From Firmicutes bacterium UBA5420 (GTDB lineage Bacteria > Bacillota > Limnochordia > Darwinibacteriales > Darwinibacteriaceae), in NCBI GenBank assembly GCA_002409455.1, contig DHNI01000026.1, positions 32,672 to 46,908 of the forward strand: 14,237 nt of DNA, given 5' to 3'. The notes under the pieces are model-generated. The model was not told where the DNA came from. It ran no database searches and saw only the letters and a program-made list of their open reading frames with translations. Both the position numbers and the translations under genes were made by a program. Below, in pieces: positions 13,215 to 14,237 of this stretch. Within the stretch, counting starts at the first letter, position 1, and each line of letters opens with the position of its first letter.

Positions 13215-14163
13215 GAAAATTCCCCCTGTTTTCAATTTGTTCTACTTCAATCTCCCGTTCTAAGGCGACACTTTGGTCTGGATCAAATACGCCAGCACCA
13301 AAATGACTTGCGTTTGAAGAGGCTGCTGCTAGACCAAAGCGAAAGGCGGAGCCAAAATCTAAGCCACCCCGCAACTTAGCTAAGAGGCCTGCTACCAAGG
13401 TGTCGCCGCTACCTATTGGGCTTGCGACTTTGATGGGGGGCAGATGCTGCACAAGATAAGAGTACCTTGTGTCCACCGCCAATGCCCCCTTGGCTCCCAT
13501 GGAAATTACGATAGTTCCGATTTTCTCCTTTTCCACGAGTAATCGAGCTTTCTCCAAGGCTTGCATTGTAGAATGGCAGGCACCCACCAACTCTTGGTAC
13601 TCTTCCCAGTTAGGCTTGATCAGATCAGGGCCTGCCTTGATTCCTTCCTCTAGCCATGATCCTCTCGTATCGAGGGCCACCTTTACACCTAAAGTTTTTA
13701 CACTTTGGATCAACTTGAAATACAGTGTGGAAGGGGCATCTGGGGGAGGGCTACCGGCAAAAACCACCCAGCTACAGCTTGCAGCCAGTTGCATTACTTT
13801 TTTCTCCAGGCGTTTCCAGGCGTTTCGGGGAATGGCTGGTCCGGGCTCTTTAATTTCAGTGTGGATGCCACAGTCGTGATCAATGACTAGAGCATTGGAA
13901 CGAGATTCGGCTTGAATGCGCACAAAGTCGTGTTTTACATCGAACTGATCTAGAGCCGTTTCAATTTGTTTTCCGGTAAACCCCCCTACAATGCCCGTGG
14001 CCAGAGTTGGTACTCCCAGCGTTTGTAAAACCCTCGAGACATTCAAACCCTTGCCAGCAGGGATAACAGACATGGTCTGCACTCGATGAATGCCCGACAG
14101 GGCAAAACCGGGGACAATATAGTTTTTGTCTAAGGCAGGATTGACAGTCACAGTTAAGATCAT
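13204..14163 (-). CDS. PfkB-family sugar-phosphate kinase (1-phosphofructokinase/tagatose-6-phosphate kinase type)
   Basis: 319 residues, of the FruK/LacC branch of PfkB kinases. Marks: TVTVNPALDKNY (4-15), AGKGLNVSRVLQTLG (36-50), GGFTG (60-64), NALVIDH and TEIKEPGPAIP (102-112), FAGSPPPDAP (135-144), DLIKPNWEEYQELVG (180-194), VISMGAKGAL (219-228) and the catalytic ASPIGSGDTLVAGL (247-260) with D254 as the base. The kinase phosphorylates a ketose phosphate such as fructose-1-P or tagatose-6-P; the sequence does not choose between them, and no phosphotransferase system gene is in view. The ATG at 14163 has GTGGAG about 8 nt upstream. The nitroreductase gene overlaps its last 11 nt. A nested inverted repeat lies just upstream (14176-14209). 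Confidence 0.9.
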   Translation of the reverse strand: MILTVTVNPALDKNYIVPGFALSGIHRVQTMSVIPAGKGLNVSRVLQTLGVPTLATGIVGGFTGKQIETALDQFDVKHDFVRIQAESRSNALVIDHDCGIHTEIKEPGPAIPRNAWKRLEKKVMQLAASCSWVVFAGSPPPDAPSTLYFKLIQSVKTLGVKVALDTRGSWLEEGIKAGPDLIKPNWEEYQELVGACHSTMQALEKARLLVEKEKIGTIVISMGAKGALAVDTRYSYLVQHLPPIKVASPIGSGDTLVAGLLAKLRGGLDFGSAFRFGLAAASSNASHFGAGVFDPDQSVALEREIEVEQIENRGNFHVR

Positions 14164-14175
14164 CTTTACAACTCC

Positions 14176-14209
14176 ACTTCACCTATGTTGTTAGGTACTT
14201 TCGTGAAGT
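14176..14209 (-). promoter_or_regulatory. Nested inverted repeats next to the ribosome site of the PfkB gene
   Basis: ACTTCAC (14176-14182) and GTGAAGT (14203-14209) are perfect inverted repeats; inside lie ACCTA (14181-14185) and TAGGT (14192-14196). In the transcript the downstream arm ends next to the GGAG ribosome site (14175-14172). It could be an operator for a sugar-responsive regulator or an RNA hairpin controlling translation. No matching family consensus is recognised. Confidence 0.4.
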
Positions 14210-14237
14210 AGGCCCTTTTTCCCTTGTGGATAGGCAG

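Noticed and set aside
13806..13825. Tandem 10-nt direct repeat CCAGGCGTTT inside the PfkB gene
   Set aside because: Two copies only, within coding sequence for residues around 115-121; a chance repeat in codons for Ala-Trp-Lys-Arg-Leu.

Overview
The window reads as a densely packed bacterial chromosome segment, most likely from a Bacillota (Clostridia-like) organism. That guess rests on strong AGGAGG-type ribosome sites, some GTG starts, short intergenic gaps, intrinsic terminators with T-runs, a Clostridia-type divergent PurC, and a LiaI/LiaF-like membrane protein. Base composition is close to balanced. No rRNA, tRNA, CRISPR array, insertion sequence or phage gene was seen. The lineage is an inference from gene content, not from a marker gene.

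Layout, left to right. (1) The 3' part of an SPFH/band-7 membrane scaffold gene is followed 2 nt later by a small ribbon-helix-helix (Arc-like) protein, then a terminator. (2) A tryptophanase (tnaA-like) gene carries three substrate-specificity residues of tryptophanase rather than tyrosine phenol-lyase. (3) An M3-family oligoendopeptidase F has its own extended -10 promoter overlapping the end of tnaA and a strong terminator. (4) A compact aromatic operon follows: a fused shikimate dehydrogenase-shikimate kinase (aroE-aroK), chorismate synthase (aroC), and an AroQ chorismate mutase fused to a shortened, apparently non-catalytic prephenate-dehydratase/ACT region. (5) On the minus strand, a divergent purC-like gene overlaps the tail of the chorismate mutase gene. 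(6) A branched-chain aminotransferase (ilvE) follows a leader of about 230 nt and ends in a strong terminator. (7) A small membrane protein lies on the minus strand with its own promoter. (8) An HD-GYP phosphodiesterase, a P-loop uridine-kinase-like protein with an extra N-terminal domain, and an OsmC/Ohr-family protein lie on the plus strand. (9) A PfkB-family sugar kinase and a nitroreductase overlap by 11 nt on the minus strand at the right edge.

How the genes fit together. The aro cluster supplies dehydroshikimate-to-shikimate-3-phosphate (one fused polypeptide), EPSP-to-chorismate and chorismate-to-prephenate steps; EPSP synthase (aroA) and a working prephenate dehydratase are not in the window. 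The peptidase, tryptophanase and aminotransferase act on peptide-derived amino acids, so both breakdown and synthesis of amino acids are represented. The rest (purC, membrane protein, HD-GYP, kinase, OsmC, PfkB, nitroreductase) looks like ordinary housekeeping or signalling without a clear shared pathway. No obvious defence or mobile system is present. The most unusual items are the shortened chorismate mutase-PDT-ACT protein, the uncharacterised domain fused to the uridine-kinase-like protein, and the SPFH plus ribbon-helix-helix pair.
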